In this document: positions 23,308 to 34,575 of the stretch, piece after piece
How positions within the stretch are numbered: position 1 is the stretch's first letter
Layout of the letters: every line of letters starts with the position of its first letter
From: Spirometra erinaceieuropaei
Lineage: Eukaryota > Platyhelminthes > Cestoda > Diphyllobothriidea > Diphyllobothriidae
NCBI GenBank assembly: GCA_902702965.1
Contig: CACRXP010000009.1
Coordinates: 1,830,124-1,894,123 of the forward strand
Length of the DNA: 64,000 nt
Direction of reading: 5' to 3'
Position numbers and translations under genes: made by a program
Notes under the pieces: generated by a model
Told to the model about the DNA's origin: nothing
Database searches by the model: none
What the model saw: the letters and a program-made list of their open reading frames with translations, nothing else

Positions 23308-23380
23308 CTCAGACACCCGTGTTTCGCCGATCTTGTGCCGCTGCATGACCTAGCTGCGAGGGGTTCGGCTCATCAGTGAG
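23308..23380 (-). ncRNA. hammerhead ribozyme motif (HB family), complete core
   Basis: Minus strand: helix I CTCA/TGAG, core CTGATGA, helix II GCCGAAC closing with GATCGGC around a long inner extension, GAAA, helix III CAC-GG-GTG and cleavage triplet GTC. Every core position of the hammerhead consensus is present, making this the best HB candidate in the window. Little of the rest of the HB unit remains around it. Activity is inferred only. Confidence 0.75.
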
Positions 23381-23959
23381 TTCCCCAACCTTCCCATTGT
23401 GTCTTTGGTATATGGACTCCGGTTTCACCTTGCCTTTTTAATTTTTGAGGTAATTAATGCGCGAACTTGGAGGAAACCCTTCGGAACCTCAGAACAGGCC
23501 TTGTTCAGTCATAACTTAGCTTCATTTCGCTAAGAAAAGTGCCGTCATTTTCAGGTTTCCTCAACTTCCGTCCTCATTGCAATTTCTGAGAAATTCACAG
23601 CGGCGTCTGGATGCAGCTAGCGGGGCTTAGCATTAATGGCAGGCTGCTGCTTTTCTGCACACGGTGAAATATTTAGCCTGGGCGGTCTAATTCAGGATAA
23701 CCCTCGTTGCGTTGGACGGACGGGCGGGTGAGGGCAGCGGGCTATTTTTAGGCGTGACTGGTGAGTCAGCCTGACTTAAAAGTCATCAGATGACATTAAG
23801 TTAGTTTACTAATTTCACGCGGGAGCTGGGCTAACAGAATGACTCATCAAAAGACACCTGCATCCTCTGCAGTAGGCTTTAGCAAAAAAGAAAGCAGCAG
23901 GATGTTCTGTCTAAAACTCCTTTCAACCGTCCGAAACCATTTGCTGATTTTTTTCCCAG
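23381..23959. other. no recognisable feature
   Basis: No shared repeat or family motif recognised. Confidence 0.4.
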
Positions 23960-24500
23960 CTTTCGAATTCGGACAGCGGTTCATCCTCGGAGATAACAGT
24001 CATAGCAGGGTATTAACCAATCAACGATAGTGCCTGGATTTGGAGGTGGCTGCGCAGGGTTCTGTAGGCCCCTGTCGGATCGGCACGCCAATTGACCGAA
24101 TTCTCAACCGAGGCCCAGAGACTTCAAGCAATTCTCGGTCTGTCTTGCCTCCGGTGTGAGCAATTATCTTGGTGGCTGTAAAGTTGAACTCTTGACCCGT
24201 TTAGAAGTTGTGGTCAGCCACTCGTGATAATTCATCACGCCGTCACACAGCCAACTTCTGTTCGTGCGTGGGCGATCGGACCCTGCGCCCAGTCTGGTCT
24301 GTGTAAAAACCAGAACAGTCCAGGCAGCGGATATAATACACTAACCCAGACTGCTTCCTGAGATTAAATGGTCCTTGATTTTCGTCACCCTGCTGCATGG
24401 GGTGGCTTTGAGATGATATTTAGTTCAAACGCTTAGCTCCACAGCAATGAGCTCGTCCGCCTCTGAACCGTCTTTAACATGCGGAAAAGCATGCTAGCAC
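23960..24500 (-). pseudogene. Penelope-like element 3' relic (linker, GIY-YIG region, decayed ribozyme)
   Basis: Minus strand aligns with the PLE at 19.0-19.5 kb: H-V-K-D-G-S-E-A, T-K-I-K-D-H, later E-N-S-V-N-W and A-Y-R-T-L-R-S-H. Between these lies a GIY-YIG-sized region that the 19-kb relic has lost, though in several frames with stops. Its end (23963-24000) shows the hammerhead position with CCGAGGA where CTGANGA is expected and GAAAGC retained, so the ribozyme is dead. Confidence 0.65.
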
Positions 24501-24699
24501 CAGACGACTGACCGGCTTGGACAGTGGCTGGGGCCTTGGAATGGGAACAGAGAATGAGGTCGACGATTCAGCTTATTTTCCTCATTACAAACGATCTGGC
24601 ACGCTTGAAGCTATCACAGTGAGCAAAAAGCCGTGGCTTGGAAGGTTGCCAAGTGACGGAATAACTTGAACCTCGCAGACGGCCCAGTGTTCTGTGTTT

Positions 24700-24960
24700 G
24701 TGTAGAGTGGCCGGCTGGTGGACTGAGAGTCAGACTGCAATTGCTTCTTCTTAATGGGGCCTCTTTGGCATGGACTCAGAACCGAGGCGGTTCTGACCAT
24801 GCCAGCTTCCTTTGTCCTACCCCGCCTCCGATCTCCTTGACTCTGTCTTGACAACGAGCACAGGTTGCGAAGGCGGAGAGAGTGTGGTAGATGCTGCGCA
24901 AGTCTACCATCAATATTGACGAATTCACGTGCAAATTAACACCTGCGACTCCTCTAGGTA
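24700..24960 (-). repeat. R3 copy, partial
   Basis: The minus strand shares the R3 blocks GACTTGCGCAGCATCTACCA, CACTCTCTCC and GTCAAGACAGAGTCAAGGAGA. The 3' part with (AAC)n and AATAAA is missing. Confidence 0.5.
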
Positions 24961-26266
24961 ATACTTATCACAAAGACATTATTATCCGTATAATTAAAAC
25001 AAAGTTACGTTTGTGTATCTCTCTTTGGGACAAAAAACGGACTTTAATTCAATGGTGAGTGCCATTAATAAGAAATACATTCTATTTTTGACCTTAATGT
25101 TTCCGAATACGATTAGTGAAGGCGGGTGGCGAGCTTCTCAACCAACATCCAGCCTCGCAGGGAGCATAAAACAACGCAACATCATTTGTCATACGCATGA
25201 GTACTTAACTCCACTTAATCATTTTCACGCAAAGGTATGTTGTGTGCTCCGATCATGTGACCTTCCCAAAGGTTTAGTTATCCCCAACGAAAAAAAAACT
25301 TCACACCGCACTGACTGCTCGACGCAATCCCACCAGAACGACTGGCCTGAGCACTGTTCAGCCTCAAATGCCATTTTGTACAGTCCTGCACACTGCAACC
25401 TCCATTTCGGCCGCTGGGGGCAGGGCGGTGATGGGGAAGGGATAAAAAGCACATAGGTTTTCTCGCATTACCGCCCAAGCTTTTAAAAGGGTATGAGTCA
25501 TGGGAGGGCGGAGCGACAGGAAACGCCCTGTCCAGGATAAAGACCAAACCTTCCACACCCCGGAACATCAAAGCCGCCTGCCTTAAATGCTATCAGATCC
25601 TCCCGCGCGGGACTTCCGCGGCAGCACGTGACTGCTTGGCCAGGCGAATGCAGCACAGTGTTGGGGCACTGCTCTTGACTGGAATATTTTGCACAGTTTT
25701 GCCACTTTTTTGCAGTTTTTTGAACTACAACTAGCTTTTGCCATCAACACACCCGTTACAGCTGTCCTATCTAATCATGATTTGAGTGCTTCCTTTGTTT
25801 AACAAGCAATGGTCACACTAATCGGTTGCATTCTGATGACGGCTTTTTTACGTTCCCCTAAAGGCATTGGAATGTCTATGGTGAATCTAGAGAGAGCTCC
25901 GTCTGCAAAAACGACGCCTGAACGCATGTAATTTCTCTTGACTCATAAAAATCTCTCGTAGTCACACTCCGGTTCCGTTTTCCACTCCCCTTATTTTTTT
26001 TAAGTACTTTTATCCGGAATTTTCTAGGACTTTCTGGCCTTTTCAGTCAACCAGGTGATATCGTAACTTTAAACAAAACGGCCGGATTTCTTACCCAGTC
26101 GGTAGATCTTCTTGAGGCAATAATAAATTCCTGCGTTCCTTCAATTGTCCATTCGCTATCAAACGTAAACAGTATGCAGCAGATGGTCAAAGTGCTTCCA
26201 CCCTGATCGCCAGCTTTCGACTTGACCTTCTTTCTCCATATTGCTTTAAATGGACGTCTGCGGAAT
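24961..26266. other. no recognisable feature
   Basis: A 147-codon plus-strand frame (25013-25456) overlaps minus-strand frames of similar size. It has no known motif, and I regard it as chance. Confidence 0.45.
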
Positions 26267-27246
26267 GGTGCTAACTCACGAAATGTTAACCGAAATTCTG
26301 AAATGCATTTCCGATTCTAAAAGGTTACTTAAGTCTGGTTGTAATATTAATTATCGGGCAGCAAAATCTTGATATATTTCAGTTACTTCGAGATGCCGGC
26401 TTTTGAACGAACTTCCTTCTGGTAGCCTGCAAAAACTACATTCTGTAAGGAATGACTACTTATGTAGTGGGAATTTTTTTCATTGAGTTTCAGTGCCCTT
26501 ATAAATTCAAATATATGTCGTAGAAAACATCGGTAAAAATATTTATTTTTTACATATTCGGCAGAAAATTACGTCTTCAAATTTCATACTTGACGGAAGG
26601 GTATAATACGGTTTTTAAAAAAGTTTGCAATTATGAGATTTTTAAGACCGTTAAATGCCCGTTCATAAAACATTCTGTCTCTGTATGTACTACTGTCGCT
26701 TGTAAAGTTTACAATACGGCTGAGGACCACTGCTAAAATTTATGAACCCCACATGGTTTCCCCTTAACAACGTGTAAAATAGTGTGATTTCAAATACACG
26801 GGAAATATACACCTTGTAATTTGAAAACCCTGGATGCAAGTGTAACGGCAGATCAGGTCTAAAATTACTCGGGAATTAGAAAAGTTTTAAAATCGGATAT
26901 TACTTTTTCTTAGAGTATCAAATTTGAAGATGTTATTTTTTACCAAATGAGTAACGGAATGAATATGCTTATGCATGTTTTCTATGAAATATATTTGAAG
27001 ATATAAGGGCAGGGAAAAGCGACGAAAAAAATTCTCACTACTTAAATAGCCCTTTTTCACAGGGCGCAGTTTTTTCAGGCGGCCGAAAAGACGTTCGTCC
27101 AAAAACCGACATCCTAAAATAACTGAAATATCTTGGCATCGTATTACATGATAATTACTATTACAACTTTACTCAAGTAATCTTTTTGAATTGAAAACTC
27201 ATTCAAAATTTCAGCTAACATCTCATTAGTTAACACATCTACTGTA
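26267..27246 (-). mobile_element. RA fold-back MITE, copy 6 (full length)
   Basis: Left end GGTGCTAACTCACGAAATG against right end CATCTCATTAGTTAACACATC then TACTGTA. Arms carry GGTTACTTAAGTC / ACTCAAGTAATC and GAGATGCCGGCTTT / ACCGACATCC. Centre GAAAACCCTGGATGC is in reverse orientation. Confidence 0.85.
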
Positions 27247-27685
27247 GATAAACTGGTTTGAAGTGGTTGTGGTCGAACCCACCGCCTGTTAGTCACGGGT
27301 CACTGGAGATTTCCACAAGGGAGCTGCAGTTATTTCATTTGTTCAGAATTAACAAAAGACGACTAGTTGCTTCGCGGAGGCTGATTGCCTTTAACTCAAA
27401 AATTTGTCGCAGTTGCGACTGTGAACCAAATTTGGTATTAACAATGTGCCCCAAAAATTAATACACACTCTGACTGATTATAAAACCAAGATTTATTAAA
27501 AGACGCCTCTTTTTAGGAGCAAAATATCTACAGACAGTGCTTATGTGATCTATCAATGCCTGTTTCCAAACTGCTGATCCTTCTGGCCCAAGCGATGCTG
27601 AAGACCTCGGACGGTGGAATCGGATGTGGGCTGCATCGTATGCTTCATAAGCATAATTAATAGACGCAAAATTGTGATGACATGT
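27247..27685. other. no recognisable feature
   Basis: Nothing recognised; the boundary with the following RA fragment (about 27690) is approximate. Confidence 0.4.
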
Positions 27686-27998
27686 CGGAGTCTTAAAAAG
27701 TCTCATAATTAAAGACTTTTTATTTGGAGAAGACGTGGTTTGTTACCAAACGAGTAAAATTGGACATATTTTGTGCGTGCTTATATGAACTATATGACTG
27801 AATTTATAAGGGCATCAAAAGTGAGGCGAAAAATTAATGCTACTTAATTGACCATTTTTATCGGGCGCGGTTTTAGCAGACATCCCAGAAGAGGCGCATT
27901 CTGAAGCCGGAATCTGGATGTACTTGAAATATCTTTGTTACTATGCTGCTTGATAATCAATATTACAAGCCTGCCCAAGTATTCTTTCCTAATCGTCA
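27686..27998. mobile_element. RA fold-back MITE, copy 7a (right-arm fragment)
   Basis: From TCTCATAATTAAAGAC through TGCTACTTAATTGACC and CTGAAGCCGG to CCCAAGTATTCTTTCC. The terminal repeat is missing and a second RA fragment joins directly at about 27999. Confidence 0.65.
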
Positions 27999-28577
27999 TG
28001 TCTCTGCATTTACCAACGTGGCTTGTAAATTTAACAATATAACCCAAATCCATTACTAAATTTTATGAACCCCACATGGTCTCCTCTCAATACCGTAGAT
28101 AAATGTGTGGTTTTCCGTACGCGGAAAATACATGGTTTGCAGTTTGGAAACCCTGAATTCAAGTGTAACTGCAGATCGGGTTAACAATTATTCTGGAATT
28201 TGAAAAGTCTTTTAAAACCGAATTATACTCTTCTTCCGAGCATCAAATCGAAAGGAAACGAGATTTTCTACCAAAAGAGTGAAAGAATGAATATTTTGTG
28301 CATGTTTTCCATGAAATATAATTGAATTTTTTAAGGGCATCGAAAATCAGTGAGAAAATTGCATGCTTCTTAGGTAGTCATCTTTTGCATTGTATATTTC
28401 CTGTGTGCAGTCGGAAATAAAGTTCATTCGAATACCAACACCCCGAGGTAACTGGATCATTGTAGAATTATGCTGTTTGAGGATTAGTTTTACGACCCTA
28501 CTTAATTAATCTTTTCGAAACGAGAACGAATTTTGAAATTTCGGTTGGCATTTCATGAGTTAGCCCACCTACTGTAT
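27999..28577 (-). mobile_element. RA fold-back MITE, copy 7b (centre and right arm)
   Basis: Starts in the centre (TCATGTCTCTGCATTTACC), has reverse orientation (TTTGGAAACCCTGAATTC) and ends at the proper terminus GGCATTTCATGAGTTAGCCC, CTACTGTA. Copies 7a and 7b may be products of one rearrangement. Confidence 0.75.
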
Positions 28578-29151
28578 GTCATCTTTGTGATTCTCAAGTT
28601 TGATTATGCCATGCACTCCCAAACCCAACCAACAACGGAGACAGCATTAAACTGTGAAGACGTTCTTTTTGCATCAGTGTATTAATTAGGGGTTTTCAAC
28701 CTCTGCTATTTAAGTAGTTTGGACAAGCGAGTGTATAAAGAGTAGGGGAAACTTTACGGAAAACTGGGACAATATCACAGGCCTGCGTTAACTTGGCCTC
28801 AGAAGCCCCTAGATTACAACATTCTCTTGGTTGGCCGGTGACTCACAAAGCAGGACCCTAAATCCACAACTGCGTTTTTTTACCTTAGCGACCCCAAGAA
28901 CAGATACGGCAGTTTAATCAAAATAACAACATGAGAATGTATGCGGCTTCGCGGTCGAACGGGTGGATAACGACACTCAGGTCAGTATACACATTGGTAC
29001 GGAGAAGGAAATCTTTGATTAAGATAGTTCGATTACCTTCGGCCCTGTTAACCTAACGGCTGTCCTCAAAGGCCTTCTTATCGCAAATTTGTCCCCTACA
29101 AAGGGCCACCGAGGGAGGATAAATTGTTGGGTTTTGGTGGGCTTCGTGGCA
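28578..29151. other. no recognisable feature
   Basis: Nothing recognised. Confidence 0.4.
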
Positions 29152-29590
29152 CGACAGTTCGACATTCGTTGCCAACGATGCCCACACCGTATGCTCCACA
29201 GCAGAGCGAGAACAGGGAGGACGACTTGCGCAGGAATTAGCTTATAGTGGTGGCAGACTTGCACCGCATCTACCCCACCCTCTCCTCCCCACCCCCCCCC
29301 ACCTGGACCCAGGGTAAAGACAGAGGCAAGAAGACCGGGGACGGGGAGGGCGCAGGTGGATGGCTTGATCGAGCCCACACCTTGGCGTTCCACTTGACAC
29401 TCTCTGGTTCATACACAACAAATGACCAGGTTCTTGATCAACAACAACAACAGTGGTGTGGCGGCGTCGACAGGGGTCCCAGTGTGCGCGACGTCTGCCG
29501 GCAACCGGGTCGGTTACCGCACCCCGAAATGCTGACATCTGTCCGATAACGCCTGCCAGGATCCGATATGGCTCCTGTGTTAGTCCAGCG
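29152..29590 (+). repeat. R3 copy, diverged
   Basis: Plus strand follows R3 order: CAGTTCGACATTCG, CACCGTATGCTCCACAGCAG, GACTTGC.CCGCATCTACC, AAGAAGACC, an (AAC)n tract (29440-29452) and TCCCAGTGTGCGCG. A C-run and G-rich patches interrupt it. The long overlapping frames here (up to 124 codons) are not a known protein. Confidence 0.6.
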
Positions 29591-29597
29591 CTTCCAC

Positions 29598-30588
29598 AGT
29601 AGGTGGGCTAACTCCTAAAATGTTAGCCAAAATTCCAAAATGCGTTTTCGTTTAGAAAAGATTAATTAAGTAGGGGTGTAAAACTAACTGTCGTACGGCG
29701 TAATTCTATAATAATTCAGTTATCTCAGGATGCCGGCGTTTAATCGAACTTCTTTCCAACCGCATGCATAAACTATACTCTATAAAAAATGACCACTTAT
29801 GTAGCATGCATTTTTCTCATTGATTTTCGATGCCCCCAAAAGTCCAATCCTATTTCACGAAAACATGCACAGAAGTTTTCATTCTTTTGCTCATTCAGCA
29901 GATAATTACGTCTTCTTCAAATTTCGTAGGCGAAGGAAGGGTATAATTTGGCTTTAAAAAAGTTCCTAACTGTAAGATTTTTAATACCGTGAAATGGCCA
30001 TTCATAAAACGACACGCCTCTGCATTTATCAATGTGACTCGTAAAGTTAACAATATGGACCAAATCCATTGCTTGATTTTATAAATCCTATATGGTCTCC
30101 TTTTATTACCGTAGAGAAATGTGTGGTTTTCCGTACACGGAATATATACGGCTTGTAGTTTGTAAACCCTGAATCGAAGTGTAATGGTAGAGCGGGATCA
30201 AAATTATTCGGGAATTGGAAAAGTTTTGAAAACCGAATCATACCCTTCCTTCGAGTATAAGATTGGAAGAAGACGTAATTGTCTACCGAATGAGCGAAAT
30301 AATGAACATTTTATGCATGTTTTTCATGAAATATAATTGAATTTTCAAGGGCGTTGAAAATTAATGAGAAAAGTGCATGCTACATAAGTAGCCATTTTTT
30401 GCAAATTATAGTTCTTGCATGCAGTCGAAAAGGAGCTCATTCGAAAGCCGACATCCTGAGGTAACTGAATCATTATAGCATGATGCTGCAGGCTGATTAG
30501 TTTTACAACCCTACTTAATCAATCTTTTCGAAACAAAAAACGCATTTCGGAATTTCGATTGACATTTCATGAGTTAGCCGACCTACTG
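29598..30588 (-). mobile_element. RA fold-back MITE, copy 8 (full length)
   Basis: Clean ends: CAGTAGGTGGGCTAACTC on the left and GAGTTAGCCGACCTACTG on the right. TA follows on the right; the left neighbour is CA. Mirrored arms of about 400 bp, reverse-oriented centre (TTGTAAACCCTGAATCG). One of the best copies for defining the family. Confidence 0.9.
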
Positions 30589-30614
30589 TACACAAGGCAT
30601 CAGCCAGGTACACC

Positions 30615-30830
30615 TGATCCCGCCCCCGGTCATTTTAACTCTGCCATGAGAACAGGAGGGTGATGGAGGGGAGAGTGCAGAGATGTTGCGCAAACCCACC
30701 ACCATTATAGACTAAGTCATACGCAAGTCGCCATCCCTGCTCCCATCACACCGTGGGACACCCGGTGAACATTGTCGTTTGCGAGGGTCGAACTGTCGTG
30801 GTTATTGGACGCAGAACCAATAAATCAGCA
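30615..30830 (-). repeat. R3 copy, 5' part
   Basis: On the minus strand: CAGTTCGACCCTCGC, CACGG.GTGATGGGAGCAGGG, GACTTGCG, TGCGCAACATCTC and CTCTCCCC. It lies just beyond the RA copy 8 terminus. Confidence 0.5.
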
Positions 30831-31136
30831 CGTACACCTACCCTCCCCCCCCCCTTGAGGAGCCAACCAATTCTGACGTCAGCAACTTTGTCGGGAAGGT
30901 CGAAGCGCAGGAGACGCAAATGTCACGGTCACAAGAAAGATTGACCGAAAGTACGGCAAATAAACACGCTGGCAACGGCATGTGCAATAAGTGATTTATG
31001 CCACTGTAGGCTTCATTATCCTTCACTGACGCAATAAGTGGTCAGCGTGGTCAGGTCGTTTATGCCGGCATCGCGGTAAGTACGGACGGAGGGCAAACTA
31101 CTTACAGGGCAGACTGCATGGCCAATCCCAGTTGCC
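30831..31136. other. no recognisable feature
   Basis: C-run at 30843-30853; otherwise nothing recognised. Confidence 0.4.
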
Positions 31137-31858
31137 CTATAAAGGATATAGTAAAAGTCTGCACTCGGCAGTTAATGAATATTACGCGGTTATCCTGCTA
31201 TGGCTGATGGACTTTGGCCCGAATATTCATACATCAAATTTTGGTCTGCCCCTATTTAGTAAATACTGACCTACTCCAAGTTCGCAGTTAATTTCGAAGG
31301 GAACTAAAAAACAACAACAGTATGCTATCTTCTAACGCTAAAAATACACTACTAGCTGCCTGTCAGCAGCTAATGAATATTACGCGGTTATCCTGCTATG
31401 GCTGATGGACTTTGGCCCGAATATTCATATATCAAATTTCGGTCTGCGCCTATAGACCTTAGTATATACTGACCTTCTCCAAGTTAAGGATTAATTTCTA
31501 AGGAAAGTAAAAAGCAACAATTTCTAAACTGGAATATCTACCAGAGAGCAAGCAATGAATGCTGGAGGACCCACTGATGACATTAACCCCCCGCAGCGGA
31601 AGAGTGTCGGCTAAACACGCGTGTTTGGCGTTTGACTACTACCCGTGCTGTTAGTATGGTACCCTCTAACCCTAGAATATACTACTAGCTTCCTGTCGGT
31701 AGTTAATGAATACTACGCGATCATCCGCTGCGCCTGATGGACTTCGGCCCAAATATTCACGCATAAAAACTTTGTTCCGAGCCTACAGACCTTAAATATA
31801 CTGATCCACTCCATGTTCGCAGTTAATTTCCAGGGAAATTAAAAAGCAGCAGTTACTA
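31137..31858 (+). repeat. HB ribozyme-repeat array, three partial or whole units
   Basis: The block TTAATGAATATTACGCGG followed by GCTGATGGACTT.GGCCC.AATATTCA begins at about 31172, 31370 and 31703. Spacings are 198 and 333 bp; the short first spacing has lost the ribozyme segment. The block CAGTTAATTTC...AAAAAGCA ends each unit. R3 follows immediately. Confidence 0.8.
31569..31630 (+). ncRNA. hammerhead motif (HB family), decayed
   Basis: Plus-strand CCCA then CTGATGA (31574-31580) is kept, but helix II has shrunk and GAAA has become TAAA. The triplet is GTT followed by TGG. Probably inactive. Confidence 0.6.
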
Positions 31859-32101
31859 ACTCGCATGTTGATAAATTTGCCTTATATGTGAGAGATTTTG
31901 ACGACGCCCACCGTGTGCTCAACAGCTGGATAAGAGCAGAGACAGTGATTTGCGCACGAAGTAGTTTGCAGTGATAGCAGACTTCCGCAGCATCTACTGC
32001 CCTTTATCCTCCTCCCCCACCTGGCGTGCCTGGTGTCATAATCAAGTGAAGAAGATCAGAGGCGGGAGAGGCTGTAGGTGACTGGCACAGCACAAACCCG
32101 C
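31859..32101 (+). repeat. R3 copy, 5' half (split by RA insertion)
   Basis: Collinear with 36459-36715: TTGATAAATTTGCCTTAT, CCGTGTGCTCAACAG, GCAGCATCTACTGCCCTTTA, TGGTGTCATAATCAAGTG, GGCGGGAGAGGCTGTAGG. It ends at AAACCCGCACT-TA, where the RA terminus begins. Its 3' half resumes at 33757. Confidence 0.85.
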
Positions 32102-32102
32102 A

Positions 32103-32260
32103 CTTACAGTAGATGTGCTAACTCATGAATTGTCAACCAAAATTTCGAAATGCCTTCTCGTTTCGAAAAGATAAATTAAGTAGTCTTGCAAAACTAATCG
32201 TGATGCAGCATACATCTATAATGATCCAGTTACCTCAGGGTGTCGGCTTTCGAGTGAACG
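32103..32260. mobile_element. RA fold-back MITE, copy 9 (left end only)
   Basis: Starts TA-CAGTAGATGTGCTAACTC and runs to GGTGTCGGCTTTCGAGTG, then stops abruptly. Very close to the left end of RA copy 10. It probably belongs to the same insertion event as the RA right end at 33755, later rearranged. Confidence 0.8.
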
Positions 32261-32755
32261 AACAGGCTTCAAGTCCCCGCTGGCAACACTCATGAGGGTG
32301 ACAAATTAGACATCCAACTCGCCGTGAGCGACCATCCTGTGTAACTACATCGAAGTTTGAAATTCATGTACTCACGGCGTGTGAAATAACAGCAAATATC
32401 GAAAGACGTTTATTTTGGGATGCCATCAGAGGCTTGTCTTGTCAGACGCATATCTTATTTTGAAGTGCTCACTGAACATACGACAAATTATAGGGGAACC
32501 CATAACTTATTCGAAGGCCATCGCTCTATTACCTGTCGAAAGGAGAATAGTGATTTTGTCGCATTGACTGATCCTTCCACCTAACTCAGTCATATATATT
32601 CCTGGACTGGTAATGGCTCAAGCATTGCTCCAGCTCTTTGGCTCAAAATCATTCCCCATTTATATCCCCGTCCCGATTATCTGATTAGGTACGAGCGGTA
32701 CTTTTAAAAAGTGGACATTTGATTTAAATCATCTTGTGTATGTTTCTTTGAAGAA
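32261..32755. other. unrecognised filler between two RA left ends
   Basis: About 495 bp that match none of the families named here and have no notable open frame. Confidence 0.45.
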
Positions 32756-32756
32756 G

Positions 32757-33755
32757 TACAGTGGATGTGCTAACTCATGAAATGTCAACCAAAATTTCGA
32801 AATGCGTTCTCGTTTCGAAAAGATTAAGTAAGTAGGGTTGTAAAACTGATCATGCTGCAGCATAAATCTATAATGATCCAGTTACCTCAGGGTGTCGGCT
32901 TTCGAAAGAACTTATTTTCGGCTGCATGCAAGATCTATACTCTGCAAAAAATGACTACTGACGTAGTATGCAATTTTCTCATTGATTTTCGATGCCCTTG
33001 AAAATTCAATTATATTTCATGGAAAACATGCAGAAAAATATTTCTTCTTTTACTTATTCGGTAGAAAATCACGCCTTCTTCCAATTTCATACTAAAAAGA
33101 AGTGTATAATTCGGCTTTAAAAAAGTTTCTAATTGTGAGATTTTTTAATACCGTTAAATGGCCGTTCATGAAATGTCATGTATCTGCATTTACAAATGTG
33201 GCTTGTAAAGTTAACACTATTGCTCAAATCCATTGCTTAAGTTTATGAACCTCATATGGTCTCCTCTTAACACCGTAGAGAAATGCATGGTTTTCTGTAC
33301 ACGGAAAATAGACAGCTTTTAGTTTTGAAACCCTGAGTGCAAGTGCAACAGCACGTCGGGTTCAAAATTATCCGGGAATTTGAAAAGTCTTTGAAAACCT
33401 AATTATACTTTTCTTTTGAGTATGAAATTGGAAGAAGACGTGATTTTCTACTGAATAAGTAAAAGAATGACCAATTTGTGCATGCTTTCCATGAAATATA
33501 ATTGAGTTTTCAAGGGCATCGGAAATCAATGAGAAAACTGCAAGCTAAGTTAATCATCATTTTTGGCAGAGTATAGATCTTGCATGCAGCCGAAAATAAG
33601 TCTTTTCGAAAGCCGACACCCTGAGGTAACTGGATCATTAGAGATTTATGCTGCATCATCATTAGTTTTACAACCCTACTTAATTTTTCTTTTCGAAACG
33701 AGAACGCATTTCGAAATTTTGGTTGACATTTTATGAGTTAGCACATCTACTGTAG
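32757..33755 (-). mobile_element. RA fold-back MITE, copy 10 (full length)
   Basis: Left end TA-CAGTGGATGTGCTAACTC and right end GAGTTAGCACATCTACTG-TA are an inverted pair with TA on both sides. Arms of roughly 400 bp mirror each other; the centre is in reverse orientation (TTTTGAAACCCTGAGTGC). The right terminus is embedded in R3. Confidence 0.9.
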
Positions 33756-33756
33756 G

Positions 33757-34010
33757 AGTGCCACCTGGCCCGCAGCAAACATTTAAAGAAATTTTTTAAC
33801 AACAACAACAAATATGGAGGGCGGCTTGGATTCCAGTGTGCGCGGCGTGAGCATGCAACCGCCCCTGCCACCTCAACCCGATTTTTGGCATTTGGGTGCG
33901 CATTTCTGAAAATGCCTGTTGGAGCATTGTGATGTACTAATAAAGCTGTTCCCTCTCTTACTCTCTCTCTCTCTCCCGGAATGGTAAGATCAGCTAGGGA
34001 GCATAACTGT
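33757..34010 (+). repeat. R3 copy, 3' half (split by RA insertion)
   Basis: Continues the 31859-32101 copy: GTGCCACCTGGCCCGCAGCA, an (AAC)n tract, TCCAGTGTGCGCGGCGTGAG, GATTTTTGGCA, GTGCGCATTTCTGA, then ACTAATAAAGCTGTTCC with the polyadenylation signal AATAAA, and a (CT)n run at 33958-33976. Confidence 0.85.
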
Positions 34011-34153
34011 CACACCAAATTTCGAACCGTACCTGCAAAGGTCGATTTCGAAGGATTTACTCCAAGTTCGTCCATCAATTTTCTCGGAAATAAAACAAGG
34101 CAGTGTGAAACTGAATTTTCTACACCAGAAAACACACGGGGAAGGCTGGGGGC

Positions 34154-34226
34154 TCCACTAATGAACCGAACCCCTCGCAGCTGCGTCGGGCAGCGGCATG
34201 AGATCGGCGAAACACGCGTGTCTGGA
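34154..34226 (+). ncRNA. hammerhead motif (HB family), one core base lost
   Basis: Helix I TCCA/TGGA, core CTAATGA (G5 replaced by A), helix II .CCGAAC/GATCGG. with inner GCTGC/GCAGC hairpin, GAAA, helix III CAC-GC-GTG, triplet GTC. The single core change should abolish cleavage, but the helices are intact. Confidence 0.7.
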
Positions 34227-34499
34227 CTTTTAGCTAATATCTGTGTTGTTAGTACGGTAAATCATTGCACAGTTCTACACTACTGGCTGCCTGTTGGCGG
34301 TTTGTGAATATTAGGCGGTTATTCCACAGTAGCTGATGGATTTAAGCTCAAATATTCATATCAAACTTTGGACCGTGCCTGAAAAGGTCTGTTTCGAAAG
34401 ATTTACCCCAAGTTACTGTATTAGTTCCCTCGGAAATTAAACAGGGCAAGTTGAAACTGGGGTTCCTATACCAGAAAACACAAGAGAAAAGCTGGGGGA

Positions 34500-34575
34500 T
34501 CCACTGACGAGCCGAACCCCTCGCAGCTGCGTCAGGCAGCGGCACAAGTTCGGCGAAACACACGGGTCTGTGCTT
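34500..34575 (+). ncRNA. hammerhead motif (HB family), helix III rearranged
   Basis: Core CTGACGA at 34504-34510, a perfect 7-bp helix II GCCGAAC/GTTCGGC, inner GCTGC-GTCAG-GCAGC hairpin and GAAA at 34555. After that, CACACGGGTCTGTG replaces the usual CACGCGTGTC, so helix III and the cleavage site are uncertain. Confidence 0.65.

Noticed and set aside
25013..25456. 147-codon frame as a gene
   Set aside because: Overlaps minus-strand frames of similar length, no motif, no exon context.
29019..29549. Overlapping frames of 98-124 codons on both strands
   Set aside because: They sit inside an R3 repeat with C-runs and (AAC)n; G/C-rich sequence opens several frames at once.
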